NCBI GenBank assembly: GCA_900770055.1
Contig: CAAGJD010000244.1
Span: 1-6,056 of the forward strand
Length of the DNA: 6,056 bases
From: Acholeplasmatales bacterium
Lineage (GTDB): Bacteria; Bacillota_I; Bacilli_A; Acholeplasmatales; Anaeroplasmataceae
Reading direction: 5' to 3'
Shown here: positions 1 to 5,490 of the stretch, piece by piece
How positions within the stretch are numbered: position 1 is the first letter of the stretch
Layout: each line of letters opens with the position of its first letter
Position numbers and translations under genes: made by a program
Notes under the pieces: model-generated
What the model was told of the DNA's origin: nothing
Database searches by the model: none
Seen by the model: the letters and a program-made list of their open reading frames with translations, nothing else

Positions 1-254
1 CATCATTTGGCATAGCTGCATCAGTCACAGGTATCCTAAAATCTATTTTATTCGATGAAAATAGAATTTATCCTATATCAGTATATTTAAACGGTGAATA
101 TGGTATTAGAGATGTTTATGTAAGTGTACCTACTATTATTAATTCTAAAGGAGCAAAGGAAATAGTAGAGCTTCATTTAACAGAAGAAGAATATAATGAA
201 TTTAAAAAATCATGTGAAGTTTTAAAACAAAAATGCAATGATTTTAATAAATAA
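1..254 (+). CDS. ldh: L-lactate dehydrogenase, C-terminal fragment (5' end outside window)
   Basis: An open frame enters from the left edge (first whole codon at base 3) and stops with TAA at 252-254, giving 83 residues. The translation has the hallmarks of the C-terminal part of NAD-dependent L-lactate dehydrogenase: S-F-G-I-A near the start of the substrate-domain helix, then S-V-Y-L-N-G-E-Y-G and D-V-Y-V-S-V-P, and V-E-L-H-L-T-E-E-E before the final amphipathic helix. The enzyme reduces pyruvate to L-lactate with NADH in the cytoplasm and regenerates NAD+ in fermentation. The Rossmann fold and the catalytic Arg and His lie upstream and cannot be checked. The C-terminus looks complete and of normal length. 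Malate dehydrogenase, a relative, is less likely because the E-Y-G-x-x-D-V-Y block is typical of LDH. Confidence 0.92.
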   Translation, partial: SFGIAASVTGILKSILFDENRIYPISVYLNGEYGIRDVYVSVPTIINSKGAKEIVELHLTEEEYNEFKKSCEVLKQKCNDFNK

Positions 255-279
255 TTTACATAAAAAGAGAAATGTAAAT
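254..279 (+). terminator. weak inverted repeat after ldh
   Basis: ATTTACAT (254-261) and ATGTAAAT (272-279) pair over 8 bp around a 10-base A-rich loop, starting on the last base of the ldh stop codon. No T-run follows on the plus strand, so it is not a convincing intrinsic terminator. It could act as a 3' end stabiliser or a weak terminator. The stem is AT-rich and marginal. Confidence 0.35.
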
Positions 280-322
280 CATTACTTGACAAAATTCAAA
301 GTAGCAATTGGTGTTAATTATT

Positions 323-340
323 TCATTAATTTCATATAAT
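323..340 (+). promoter_or_regulatory. candidate promoter of the XRE/DUF4349 operon
   Basis: A perfect TATAAT lies at 335-340, about 20 bases before the ATG of the next gene. It directly follows the box TCATTAATTTCA (323-334). No good -35 hexamer is seen 16-18 bases upstream. A TTGACA at 286-291 is too far away (43 bases) to serve it. The same box plus TATAAT recurs at 5452-5470. Transcription from here would start near 347, leaving a leader that is little more than the ribosome binding site. Confidence 0.4.
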
Positions 341-359
341 TGTCGTTGAGGTGAGGAAA

Positions 360-890
360 ATGAGTTTTGGAGAAAACCTATGCAAAGCTAGAAAATTAAA
401 GTCAATGTCTCAAGAGGATGTCGCAGGCAGTCTTAATGTTTCAAGACAATCAGTAAGCTTTTGGGAAAATAATCAGACAGTGCCATCTTTAGATAATTTA
501 ATAGCCTTATGTGAGCTTTTAGAAGTTAATTCAGCAATCTTACTAGGTCAAGAGGAATTTCCTGATGTTAAAAAAGAAAGAGAAAGACTCATTAAAGAAG
601 AAGAAAGAAAAGCTCAAGAGGAAGCCTTAAGAATTGAAAGAGAAAATGAACATCAAAGACAAATGCTAAGGGATTTTAATAAAAATAGTCTTATTTCGTT
701 AATTTTAGCTGTTGCCTCAACTTTATTAGCTTTTATTCCACTTTTGGGTGTAGTTTTTCCAGTTTTATCCTTATATTTTGTAAAAAAAGCAAGGAAATAT
801 AAAATAAATAATATAAATACGATTATTTTTATATTTTCAATAACATATATTGTTGCTTCAATATGCTTTTTTATTTATTTAGTTGGATAG
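360..890 (+). CDS. XRE-family HTH regulator with coiled coil and C-terminal membrane segments
   Basis: From ATG 360 the protein has 176 residues. Residues 5-60 form a Cro/C1-type helix-turn-helix domain (M-S-Q-E-D-V-A, then V-S-R-Q-S-V-S-F-W-E). Residues 70-105 are very rich in Glu, Lys and Arg and look like a coiled coil. Residues 111-140 are hydrophobic with a Pro-containing turn, a basic stretch K-K-A-R-K-Y-K follows, and 153-174 form another membrane helix. A GTG at 351 would add three residues, but the GAGGTGAGG at 348-356 is the ribosome binding site for ATG 360 and overlaps that GTG, so 360 is preferred. The DNA-binding part should face the cytoplasm while tethered to the membrane. The next gene's Shine-Dalgarno overlaps this stop codon, so the two are probably translated together. 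The target genes are unknown, and self-regulation is plausible. Confidence 0.85.
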   Translation: MSFGENLCKARKLKSMSQEDVAGSLNVSRQSVSFWENNQTVPSLDNLIALCELLEVNSAILLGQEEFPDVKKERERLIKEEERKAQEEALRIERENEHQRQMLRDFNKNSLISLILAVASTLLAFIPLLGVVFPVLSLYFVKKARKYKINNINTIIFIFSITYIVASICFFIYLVG

Positions 891-902
891 GAGAAGAAAT
901 TT

Positions 903-1664
903 ATGAAATTTAAAAAATTATTTTTTATTATTTTTGCTATATTTATTGTTTTAGGCTTAGCTTCATGTAGTTCAGAATCATCATTAGGTGGAGGAAATTC
1001 TGGAAATAATAATGTTGTCATTGATACAACTAATAAGATTATTTATACAGTAGATTATAAAATCTATTCAAAGGATATTAATGAAAAAATAACTACTATT
1101 GGTAGTTGGCTTAGAACTTATGAAGGCTATATTTCTGATTCAGAACAAAGTGATGATAGTTATGCTACATATGTTTATAAGATTCCTACAGATAAATTAA
1201 ATCAATTTTTGGATAATGTTGATTCTTTAGAGGGAATCACTAATAAAAGCATATCAACAAAGGATGTTACCTTAGAATATAATGAGTTTGAGGCAAGAAT
1301 TGAAATGCTTGAGGCAAGAAAGCAAGCATACATAAATACCTTAACAAATGAAACCTTAACACAAAGCGAAATTATTGAAATTAATAGATTGCTAGATGAG
1401 CTTGAAGTAAAATTAATTTCTGCTAAAAAGGAGCTAGCTCAATTAAATAATAAGGTGGATTATTCAACAGTAACAATAAGATATTATAAGAGTTCAAATA
1501 CTGAGATAAAGCAATTCATTGATAATTATTGTTCTTACATAGTTGGAATTGGAAAAATATTATGCTCTGTGGTATTATATTCAATTCCATTCGCTATTGT
1601 TGCAGCAATAATTTCAGCAATAGTAGTATTTTATAGAAAAAAGAAAAATAATAAAGAAATTTAG
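903..1664 (+). CDS. DUF4349-like lipoprotein with C-terminal membrane helix
   Basis: The 253-residue product begins with a basic, hydrophobic signal peptide ending in the lipobox L19-A20-S21-C22, so Cys22 should be lipid-modified outside the cell. A Ser/Gly/Asn-rich linker (23-40) leads to a mixed alpha/beta domain (about 44-195). That domain contains a long charged helix pair, roughly 126-184, probably a coiled coil. In it E-A-R recurs seven residues apart and is encoded by a direct DNA repeat (GAGGCAAGAA at 1290 and 1311). A helix at about 215-244 followed by R-K-K-K crosses the membrane. This order matches the DUF4349 family as I know it, whose biochemical role is not established. AGGAG at 889-893 overlaps the upstream stop and is 9 bases from ATG 903. 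I infer that it works with the upstream membrane-bound regulator as an envelope-sensing pair, but nothing in the sequence proves this. Confidence 0.82.
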   Translation: MKFKKLFFIIFAIFIVLGLASCSSESSLGGGNSGNNNVVIDTTNKIIYTVDYKIYSKDINEKITTIGSWLRTYEGYISDSEQSDDSYATYVYKIPTDKLNQFLDNVDSLEGITNKSISTKDVTLEYNEFEARIEMLEARKQAYINTLTNETLTQSEIIEINRLLDELEVKLISAKKELAQLNNKVDYSTVTIRYYKSSNTEIKQFIDNYCSYIVGIGKILCSVVLYSIPFAIVAAIISAIVVFYRKKKNNKEI

Positions 1665-1683
1665 TAAAATAAAATTTTAATTG

Positions 1684-1711
1684 TTGATATTTAAAAATAT
1701 AATGCTATTAT
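1684..1711 (+). promoter_or_regulatory. extended -10 promoter of the small XRE gene
   Basis: TTGATA (1684-1689) and TATTAT (1706-1711) are separated by 16 bases, and TGC directly precedes the -10, giving an extended -10 element. The predicted start is near 1718, leaving about 38 bases of leader. The layout closely resembles the promoter at 2083-2110 (same spacer, shared ATGCTAT). No clear terminator separates it from the lipoprotein gene upstream, so read-through is also possible. Confidence 0.6.
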
Positions 1712-1755
1712 ATATCTGAGATTTACAATATTAATTTAATAAGGGGGTATTATTA

Positions 1756-1980
1756 ATGTATGAAGAAATAGATTCTCTAGTCATTGCTAAAAACATTAAA
1801 GCCTTAAGACTAAAAGCTAAGTTAACCCAAGAACAGATGGCTGAACAGTTAGGCTATAGCCTACGTCAATATCGCAGACTAGAAACAAATGGTACTCACA
1901 ATCTTGGAATATTAAATTTAATAGCTTATACATTTAATGTTTCAGCAATTGGCATCCTTGAAAATAAGGATGCTTTTTAA
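1756..1980 (+). CDS. small XRE-family HTH transcriptional regulator
   Basis: This 74-residue protein is almost entirely one Cro/C1-type helix-turn-helix domain. After a short acidic start, residues 11-66 hold the five-helix fold (I-K-A-L-R, L-T-Q-E-Q-M-A-E-Q-L-G, then R-Q-Y-R-R-L-E in the recognition helix). No effector or dimerisation domain follows. Such stand-alone proteins usually bind short dyads as dimers. AAGGGGG at 1741-1747 is a good ribosome binding site 8 bases before the ATG. The gene has its own promoter, and its last codons lie inside an intrinsic terminator, so it is a single-gene unit. It lies just upstream of the Y-like RNA and Ro gene. I infer that it may control them through the dyad at 2068-2080. 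The product could equally be an unrelated phage-type repressor. Confidence 0.85.
   Translation: MYEEIDSLVIAKNIKALRLKAKLTQEQMAEQLGYSLRQYRRLETNGTHNLGILNLIAYTFNVSAIGILENKDAF
1952..1978 (+). terminator. intrinsic terminator overlapping the end of the small XRE gene
   Basis: GCATCCTT (1952-1959) pairs perfectly with AAGGATGC (1966-1973) around a 6-base loop and is followed by TTTTT (1974-1978). The stem encodes the final residues of the protein, and the T-run merges into the TAA stop. It should insulate the RNA and Ro gene downstream from read-through. Confidence 0.85.
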
Positions 1981-2067
1981 TTTTATTTTATAGAAGACTA
2001 ATCATAATTTTAGGTATTTATGATGGAGACATAAAGGATAGATATAAGAAAACATATTTTAAAACAT

Positions 2068-2080
2068 GACATTAAATGTC
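2068..2080. promoter_or_regulatory. perfect 13-base dyad, candidate operator
   Basis: GACATTAAATGTC is a perfect 6-1-6 palindrome centred on A2074 and ends two bases before the -35 hexamer of the structured RNA promoter. The position suits a regulator that contacts or occludes RNA polymerase. Which protein binds is unknown; the XRE product encoded just upstream is the obvious local candidate. No second copy is seen next to that gene's own promoter. Confidence 0.45.
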
Positions 2081-2082
2081 CT

Positions 2083-2110
2083 TTGCAAAATTAAATAATT
2101 ATGCTATATT
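2083..2110 (+). promoter_or_regulatory. promoter of the Y-like RNA (and probably the Ro gene)
   Basis: TTGCAA (2083-2088) and TATATT (2105-2110) are 16 bases apart, with TGC before the -10 as an extended element. The expected start is about 2117-2118, which is exactly where the long terminal stem of the structured RNA begins. No other promoter can be seen between here and the Ro start codon, so it probably drives both. Confidence 0.7.
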
Positions 2111-2116
2111 ATTATT

Positions 2117-2234
2117 GTAGATGGAAGCTAATAGCAGTAAATGGGTTACTTCGTATGTTAAATGGACATGTACATATATTTTTAAAAAATAAAAAAACCT
2201 GTTTAATTATTCATTAGTTTCCATCTATATTTTT
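2117..2234 (+). ncRNA. candidate bacterial Y RNA upstream of the Ro gene
   Basis: About 118 bases whose two ends pair. TAGATGGAAGCTAAT (2118-2132) and ATTAGTTTCCATCTA (2213-2227) form a 15-bp helix with one G-U, extendable by two pairs to 2116/2229. TTTTT follows at 2230-2234. The interior can form small hairpins at 2136-2150 (5 bp, loop ATGGG) and 2154-2176, or instead a long-range helix of 2138-2145 with 2198-2205. The promoter upstream places the transcript start at the first paired base. In known bacterial Ro systems a Y RNA is encoded beside rsr, and Y RNAs have paired 5' and 3' ends that form the Ro-binding helix. The call rests on structure, size and position. I see no clear tRNA-like T-loop sequence as in the YrlA class. 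The alternative is a structured 5' leader that regulates the Ro mRNA. Confidence 0.68.
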
Positions 2235-2263
2235 ATTGTATCAGATAAGGAGGTGCCATTTTA

Positions 2264-3850
2264 ATGAGCACAAGAATAACGAAATCTATAAATATTGCCA
2301 AAAGCAATAAGGTTATTAATTTTATGGGTGGCATTTCCTATAAAACTAATCCTATTATTACACTTAAGATGATAACTGCATCATCTATTTTTGGTGAGCC
2401 CTCATATTATAGAAATACTGATAAGGCTCTTATGATAAATCCTATATTTTCACCATATGATTTATTTGGTGGAGTATTTAATGGTGCGACTACAACAGAA
2501 GTAATGGAAGCAGCAATAAATGATGCCTTAAGCTTTGACTTTAAGGCAACATTAGATTGGGCAGTTGAGTTAAGAGAAAGCTATAATATGAGATTAAATC
2601 CACAGGTTATTATGGTATTAGCCTCTATTCATAAAAATAGAAAGGAATTTACAGCAAAAAATCCTGGATTATTTGCTCATTATGAAAGTCTAATTATGAA
2701 AAGAGGAGATGAACCAGCAACTCAGCTAACATATTATATTTACAAAAATGGTGGAATAAATAAATTACCTAATATTCTAAAAAAGGCCTGGGCAAAAAAA
2801 TTAGAATCATTAGATCGCTATACTTTTAGTAAATATAAAAATTCTGATATTGGTATGATTAATACAATAAGAGTTTGTCATGCTTCATCACCACTTATCG
2901 ACGAACTGATGACAACAGGTAGTGTTAAAGTTGATGATATCGATAAAACTTGGGAAAATTTAAGAAGCGAAGGCAAAAGCTTCTCAGAGATTCTATCAAC
3001 TATTAAAATCGGTCACATGGCTTTACTAAGAAATCTTAGAAATATTTTTTCTGAGGATATTTCTTTAGAAAGAGCTGTTGAAATTCTAAATGGCTTAAAA
3101 TTAGGGGTTAAGAATGGTAAGCAATTTCCATTTAGATATTATTCTGCATATTATCAAGTATTTAAAAGCTCCATTAATCATAAACAATTAGTTTTAGATA
3201 CACTAGAAGAATGCATCGATATTGCATGTGATAACATGCCAGTGCTTAAAGGAAAGACTATTTGTCTTTCTGATAATTCTGGTTCAGCACATGGTACTAT
3301 CACATCACAATATGGTTCCGTATCTGTGGCAGAAATCGGCAATTTATCTTCCATAATTACGGCAAGAAATTCTAGTGAAGGATATGTTGGTTTATTTGGA
3401 GATGAATTAAATATAATTCCTATATCAAAAAGAAATGGTATCTTATCACAAGCACTTAAGGCTAATGAATTAGGTCAAAATGTTGGTATGAGAACTGAAA
3501 ATGGTATTTGGTTATTTTTTAAGGATGCTATTAATAATAAAATCCATTATGATAATATATTTATTTATTCCGATATGCAAGCTGGTCATAGTGAACTTTA
3601 TGGATTAGAGCCTAGCGAATACCATTATTTCGCTGTTGGAAGATATATTGATGTATTAAAGCTTGTAGAAGCATATAGAAAAGAAGTTAATCCTAAGGTT
3701 AATGTTTTTTCTGTGCAAACTGCTGGTTATGATAATGTATTATTGCCTGAGTATGCATATAGAACAAATATAATGTATGGTTGGACCGGTAAAGAGGTTG
3801 TATTTGCAGATACTATAATTAATATTTGGGATTCAATTGAAAATAAATAA
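2264..3850 (+). CDS. rsr: Ro60/TROVE-domain RNA-binding protein (Rsr)
   Basis: The 528-residue length is normal for Ro60 orthologues. The N-terminal two thirds (about 20-325) read as the helical-repeat TROVE ring. Family-like blocks are L-P-N-I-L-K-K-A-W (168-176), the H-A-S-S-P segment near 206, H-M-A-L-L-R-N-L (251-258) and F-P-F-R (288-291). The C-terminal third is a von Willebrand A-like domain with the MIDAS metal motif D337-x-S339-x-S341 and a later Y-S-D437-M-Q strand end. Ro proteins bind misfolded RNA ends in the ring cavity and Y RNA on its outer surface. In bacteria they act with exoribonucleases such as PNPase in rRNA maturation and RNA decay, especially under stress. AAGGAGGT (2247-2254) lies 9 bases before the ATG. 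The Y-like RNA immediately upstream supports the assignment, and an intrinsic terminator follows. No RtcB, PNPase or other known partner is in the window. Confidence 0.93.
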   Translation: MSTRITKSINIAKSNKVINFMGGISYKTNPIITLKMITASSIFGEPSYYRNTDKALMINPIFSPYDLFGGVFNGATTTEVMEAAINDALSFDFKATLDWAVELRESYNMRLNPQVIMVLASIHKNRKEFTAKNPGLFAHYESLIMKRGDEPATQLTYYIYKNGGINKLPNILKKAWAKKLESLDRYTFSKYKNSDIGMINTIRVCHASSPLIDELMTTGSVKVDDIDKTWENLRSEGKSFSEILSTIKIGHMALLRNLRNIFSEDISLERAVEILNGLKLGVKNGKQFPFRYYSAYYQVFKSSINHKQLVLDTLEECIDIACDNMPVLKGKTICLSDNSGSAHGTITSQYGSVSVAEIGNLSSIITARNSSEGYVGLFGDELNIIPISKRNGILSQALKANELGQNVGMRTENGIWLFFKDAINNKIHYDNIFIYSDMQAGHSELYGLEPSEYHYFAVGRYIDVLKLVEAYRKEVNPKVNVFSVQTAGYDNVLLPEYAYRTNIMYGWTGKEVVFADTIINIWDSIENK

Positions 3851-3851
3851 T

Positions 3852-3877
3852 TGCTGGGATTAAACTCAGCATTTTTT
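3852..3877 (+). terminator. intrinsic terminator of the Ro gene
   Basis: TGCTGGG (3852-3858) pairs with CTCAGCA (3865-3871) over 7 bp including one G-U. The loop is 6 bases (ATTAAA) and TTTTTT follows at 3872-3877. It begins two bases after the stop codon and closes the RNA/Ro unit. The remaining bases to 3977 are very AT-rich; several TATA-like runs occur there but no promoter stands out. Confidence 0.88.
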
Positions 3878-3977
3878 GTTTTATTATATAATAATTTACA
3901 TTTTCATTTTAGCAAAAAAAATCGAGAATATATATTTATAAAAATATAAAATAAAAGTGTCAAAGGAAGTGAAATAG

Positions 3978-4853
3978 ATGAATGATAAGATTGTCACAGT
4001 TCAGAAGATGCAAGACTACATTCAAAATCACATAAACGATAAAATAACTCTAACAGATTTAGCAAATATAGCTTTCTTTTCCCCATGGTATGCCCATAGA
4101 TTATTTAAAGAATATACAGGCTTAACTGTTGCAGAATATATTAGGAAAATTAGATTAACAGAAGCTGCTAAGCAAATAAAAAATGCTAATGCTCGTATCA
4201 TTGACGTAGCATTAGAAATGGGCTTTGAAAGCCATGACGGATTTACACGTGCATTTGTTAAAGAATTTAAAATGACACCGAGTTCATATAAAAATAATCA
4301 TTCACCTATAACATTTTTTGTTCCTTATGGCGTAAAATTTAGACAATTAAAGGAGAATAATAAAATGGAAAATGTAATAAATGTATTTATTCAGGTAATA
4401 AATAAACCTGAAAGAAAAGTCATCATTAAAAGAGGAGTAAAAGCCTCTGAATATTGGGATTATTGTAATGAAGTTGGTTGTGATATTTGGGGCACATTAT
4501 TAAGTATTGATTCACTTTGTGGTGAACCTGTGTGCCTATGGTTACCAGAAAAATATATATTACCTAATACATCTAAATATGTTCAAGGTGTTGAGGTTGA
4601 AATGGATTATAATGGTGATATCCCAAATGGTTTTGATCTAATAACATTACCAACTTGTGAATATTTAATGTTTCAAGGTGAACCATTTGAAGAGGAGGAC
4701 TATGCTGATGCAATATCATCTGTTCAGCAGTCTATGAATAAATATGATCCTTCCATTATTGGTTATCTTTGGGATGATGAAAATCCTCGTATTCAATTAG
4801 AGCCTCGTGGGAAACGAGGATATATAGAACTTAAAGCAATTAAAAGAAAATAA
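3978..4853 (+). CDS. AraC-family regulator with GyrI-like effector-binding domain
   Basis: The 291-residue protein has two helix-turn-helix motifs of the AraC/XylS type in residues 5-106: the first around 25-47 (L-T-D-L-A, S-P-W-Y-A-H-R-L-F-K), the second around 73-97 (I-I-D-V-A-L-E-M-G-F-E-S, F-T-R-A-F). After a linker, residues 133-290 form a GyrI-like (SOUL/Rob C-terminal type) ligand-binding domain. Its conserved-looking blocks are G-C-D-I-W-G, E-P-V-C-L-W-L-P, Y-V-Q-G-V-E-V, F-Q-G-E-P-F and R-G-Y-I-E-L. Proteins of this build, such as Rob and multidrug-type regulators, bind small hydrophobic molecules and activate transport or detoxification genes. AAAGGAAG at 3962-3969 precedes the ATG. 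The acetyltransferase gene starts 21 bases after the stop, so they are likely co-transcribed. An internal ribosome binding site sits at the domain junction (separate entry). Confidence 0.92.
   Translation: MNDKIVTVQKMQDYIQNHINDKITLTDLANIAFFSPWYAHRLFKEYTGLTVAEYIRKIRLTEAAKQIKNANARIIDVALEMGFESHDGFTRAFVKEFKMTPSSYKNNHSPITFFVPYGVKFRQLKENNKMENVINVFIQVINKPERKVIIKRGVKASEYWDYCNEVGCDIWGTLLSIDSLCGEPVCLWLPEKYILPNTSKYVQGVEVEMDYNGDIPNGFDLITLPTCEYLMFQGEPFEEEDYADAISSVQQSMNKYDPSIIGYLWDDENPRIQLEPRGKRGYIELKAIKRK
4349..4367 (+). promoter_or_regulatory. internal ribosome binding site and in-frame start for a stand-alone GyrI-like domain
   Basis: AAAGGAG at 4349-4355 is followed, 9 bases on, by ATG at 4365-4367, which is in frame and codes Met130 of the AraC-GyrI protein. 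Initiation here would give a 162-residue product consisting of just the effector-binding domain, close to the size of free-standing GyrI-like proteins. The site is as good as or better than the one at the gene's own start. Confidence 0.55.
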
Positions 4854-4874
4854 AAAAAAGCAAGGAAAATTAAA

Positions 4875-5396
4875 ATGGTAATTGAAACAAAAAGATTAAT
4901 TTTACGTGAAATGAATATGGAGGATTTAGATTTATTATATGCTGTATTAGGAGATGATGTGCTAATGCAGCATTATCCTCATGCATTCGATAAAAAGATG
5001 GTTAAAAAATGGATAGAGAACAATATCGAAAGGTATAAAACTTTTGGCTTTGGCTTATGGGCAGTATGCTTAAAGGAAACATATGAAATGATTGGTGATT
5101 GTGGTTTAACAATCCAAAAAATTAATGGCGTTTTAAAACCTGAAATAGGCTATCATATCCGTAGTGATAAACAAAGAATGGGATACGCTAAAGAGGCAGC
5201 TATCGCAGTTAGAGATTGGACCTTTAATAATACACCATTCAATGAAATTTATTCATATATGAAATATACAAATGAAGCCTCTTATAAATGTGCAATATCC
5301 TGGGGATGTCAATTTGCATATGAATATGAAGATGAGGTTAATGAGATAACTAAGGTTTATGTGATTACTAAAGATAAGTGGAAGACATTGAAATAG
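4875..5396 (+). CDS. GNAT-family N-acetyltransferase (RimJ/RimL-like)
   Basis: The 173-residue protein has the normal length and order of the Acetyltransf_3 type of GNAT enzymes. The first strand is E-T-K-R-L-I-L-R (4-11), followed by D-L-D-L-L. A central strand holds M-I-G-D-C-G-L (72-78), then I-G-Y-H-I at 91-95. The acetyl-CoA pyrophosphate loop is Q100-R-M-G103-Y-A105 with the helix A-K-E-A-A, and N-E-A-S (133-136) lies near the C-terminus. It should transfer acetyl from acetyl-CoA to an amine of an unknown small molecule or protein N-terminus in the cytoplasm. AAGGA (4862-4866) lies 8 bases before the ATG. It follows the AraC-GyrI gene by 21 bases, hinting that the regulator controls its own neighbour, perhaps in response to a toxic ligand that the enzyme modifies. 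That link is inference. Confidence 0.9.
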   Translation: MVIETKRLILREMNMEDLDLLYAVLGDDVLMQHYPHAFDKKMVKKWIENNIERYKTFGFGLWAVCLKETYEMIGDCGLTIQKINGVLKPEIGYHIRSDKQRMGYAKEAAIAVRDWTFNNTPFNEIYSYMKYTNEASYKCAISWGCQFAYEYEDEVNEITKVYVITKDKWKTLK

Positions 5397-5451
5397 AATA
5401 ACGATAATATAGATGATATAGATTAAAGACGCTTACGTTAAAAAATTACTA

Positions 5452-5470
5452 TCATTAATTTCATTATAAT
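5452..5470 (+). promoter_or_regulatory. candidate promoter upstream of the penicillin-binding protein
   Basis: A perfect TATAAT at 5465-5470 directly follows TCATTAATTTCAT (5452-5464), the same box seen next to the TATAAT at 335-340. No convincing -35 is found at normal spacing. Transcription would start near 5477 and run straight into the hairpin at 5491-5531. The rest of 5397-5490 shows no open frame or other recognisable signal. Confidence 0.4.
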
Positions 5471-5490
5471 AAATTAATAATCACATAATA

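Noticed and set aside
286..291. Perfect TTGACA as a -35 element
   Set aside because: No -10 hexamer lies 16-18 bases downstream, and the nearest good TATAAT (335-340) is 43 bases away.
351..359. GTG start at 351 for the membrane XRE protein
   Set aside because: The GTG lies inside the GAGGTGAGG that serves as the ribosome binding site for ATG 360, and it has no site of its own upstream.
1981..2116. Small open frames between the XRE gene and the structured RNA
   Set aside because: The few ATG codons (such as near 2022) hit a stop within a few codons and lack ribosome binding sites.
2143..2155. GGTTACTTCGTA resembling a tRNA T-arm sequence
   Set aside because: It is not presented in a T-loop by any stem I can form, and no acceptor stem, CCA end or full cloverleaf is present, so it is not a tRNA.
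2179..2188. TTTTTAAAAA inside the RNA as an intrinsic terminator
   Set aside because: It is a pure AT palindrome with no GC stem. The following sequence up to 2227 is needed to pair with the 5' end.
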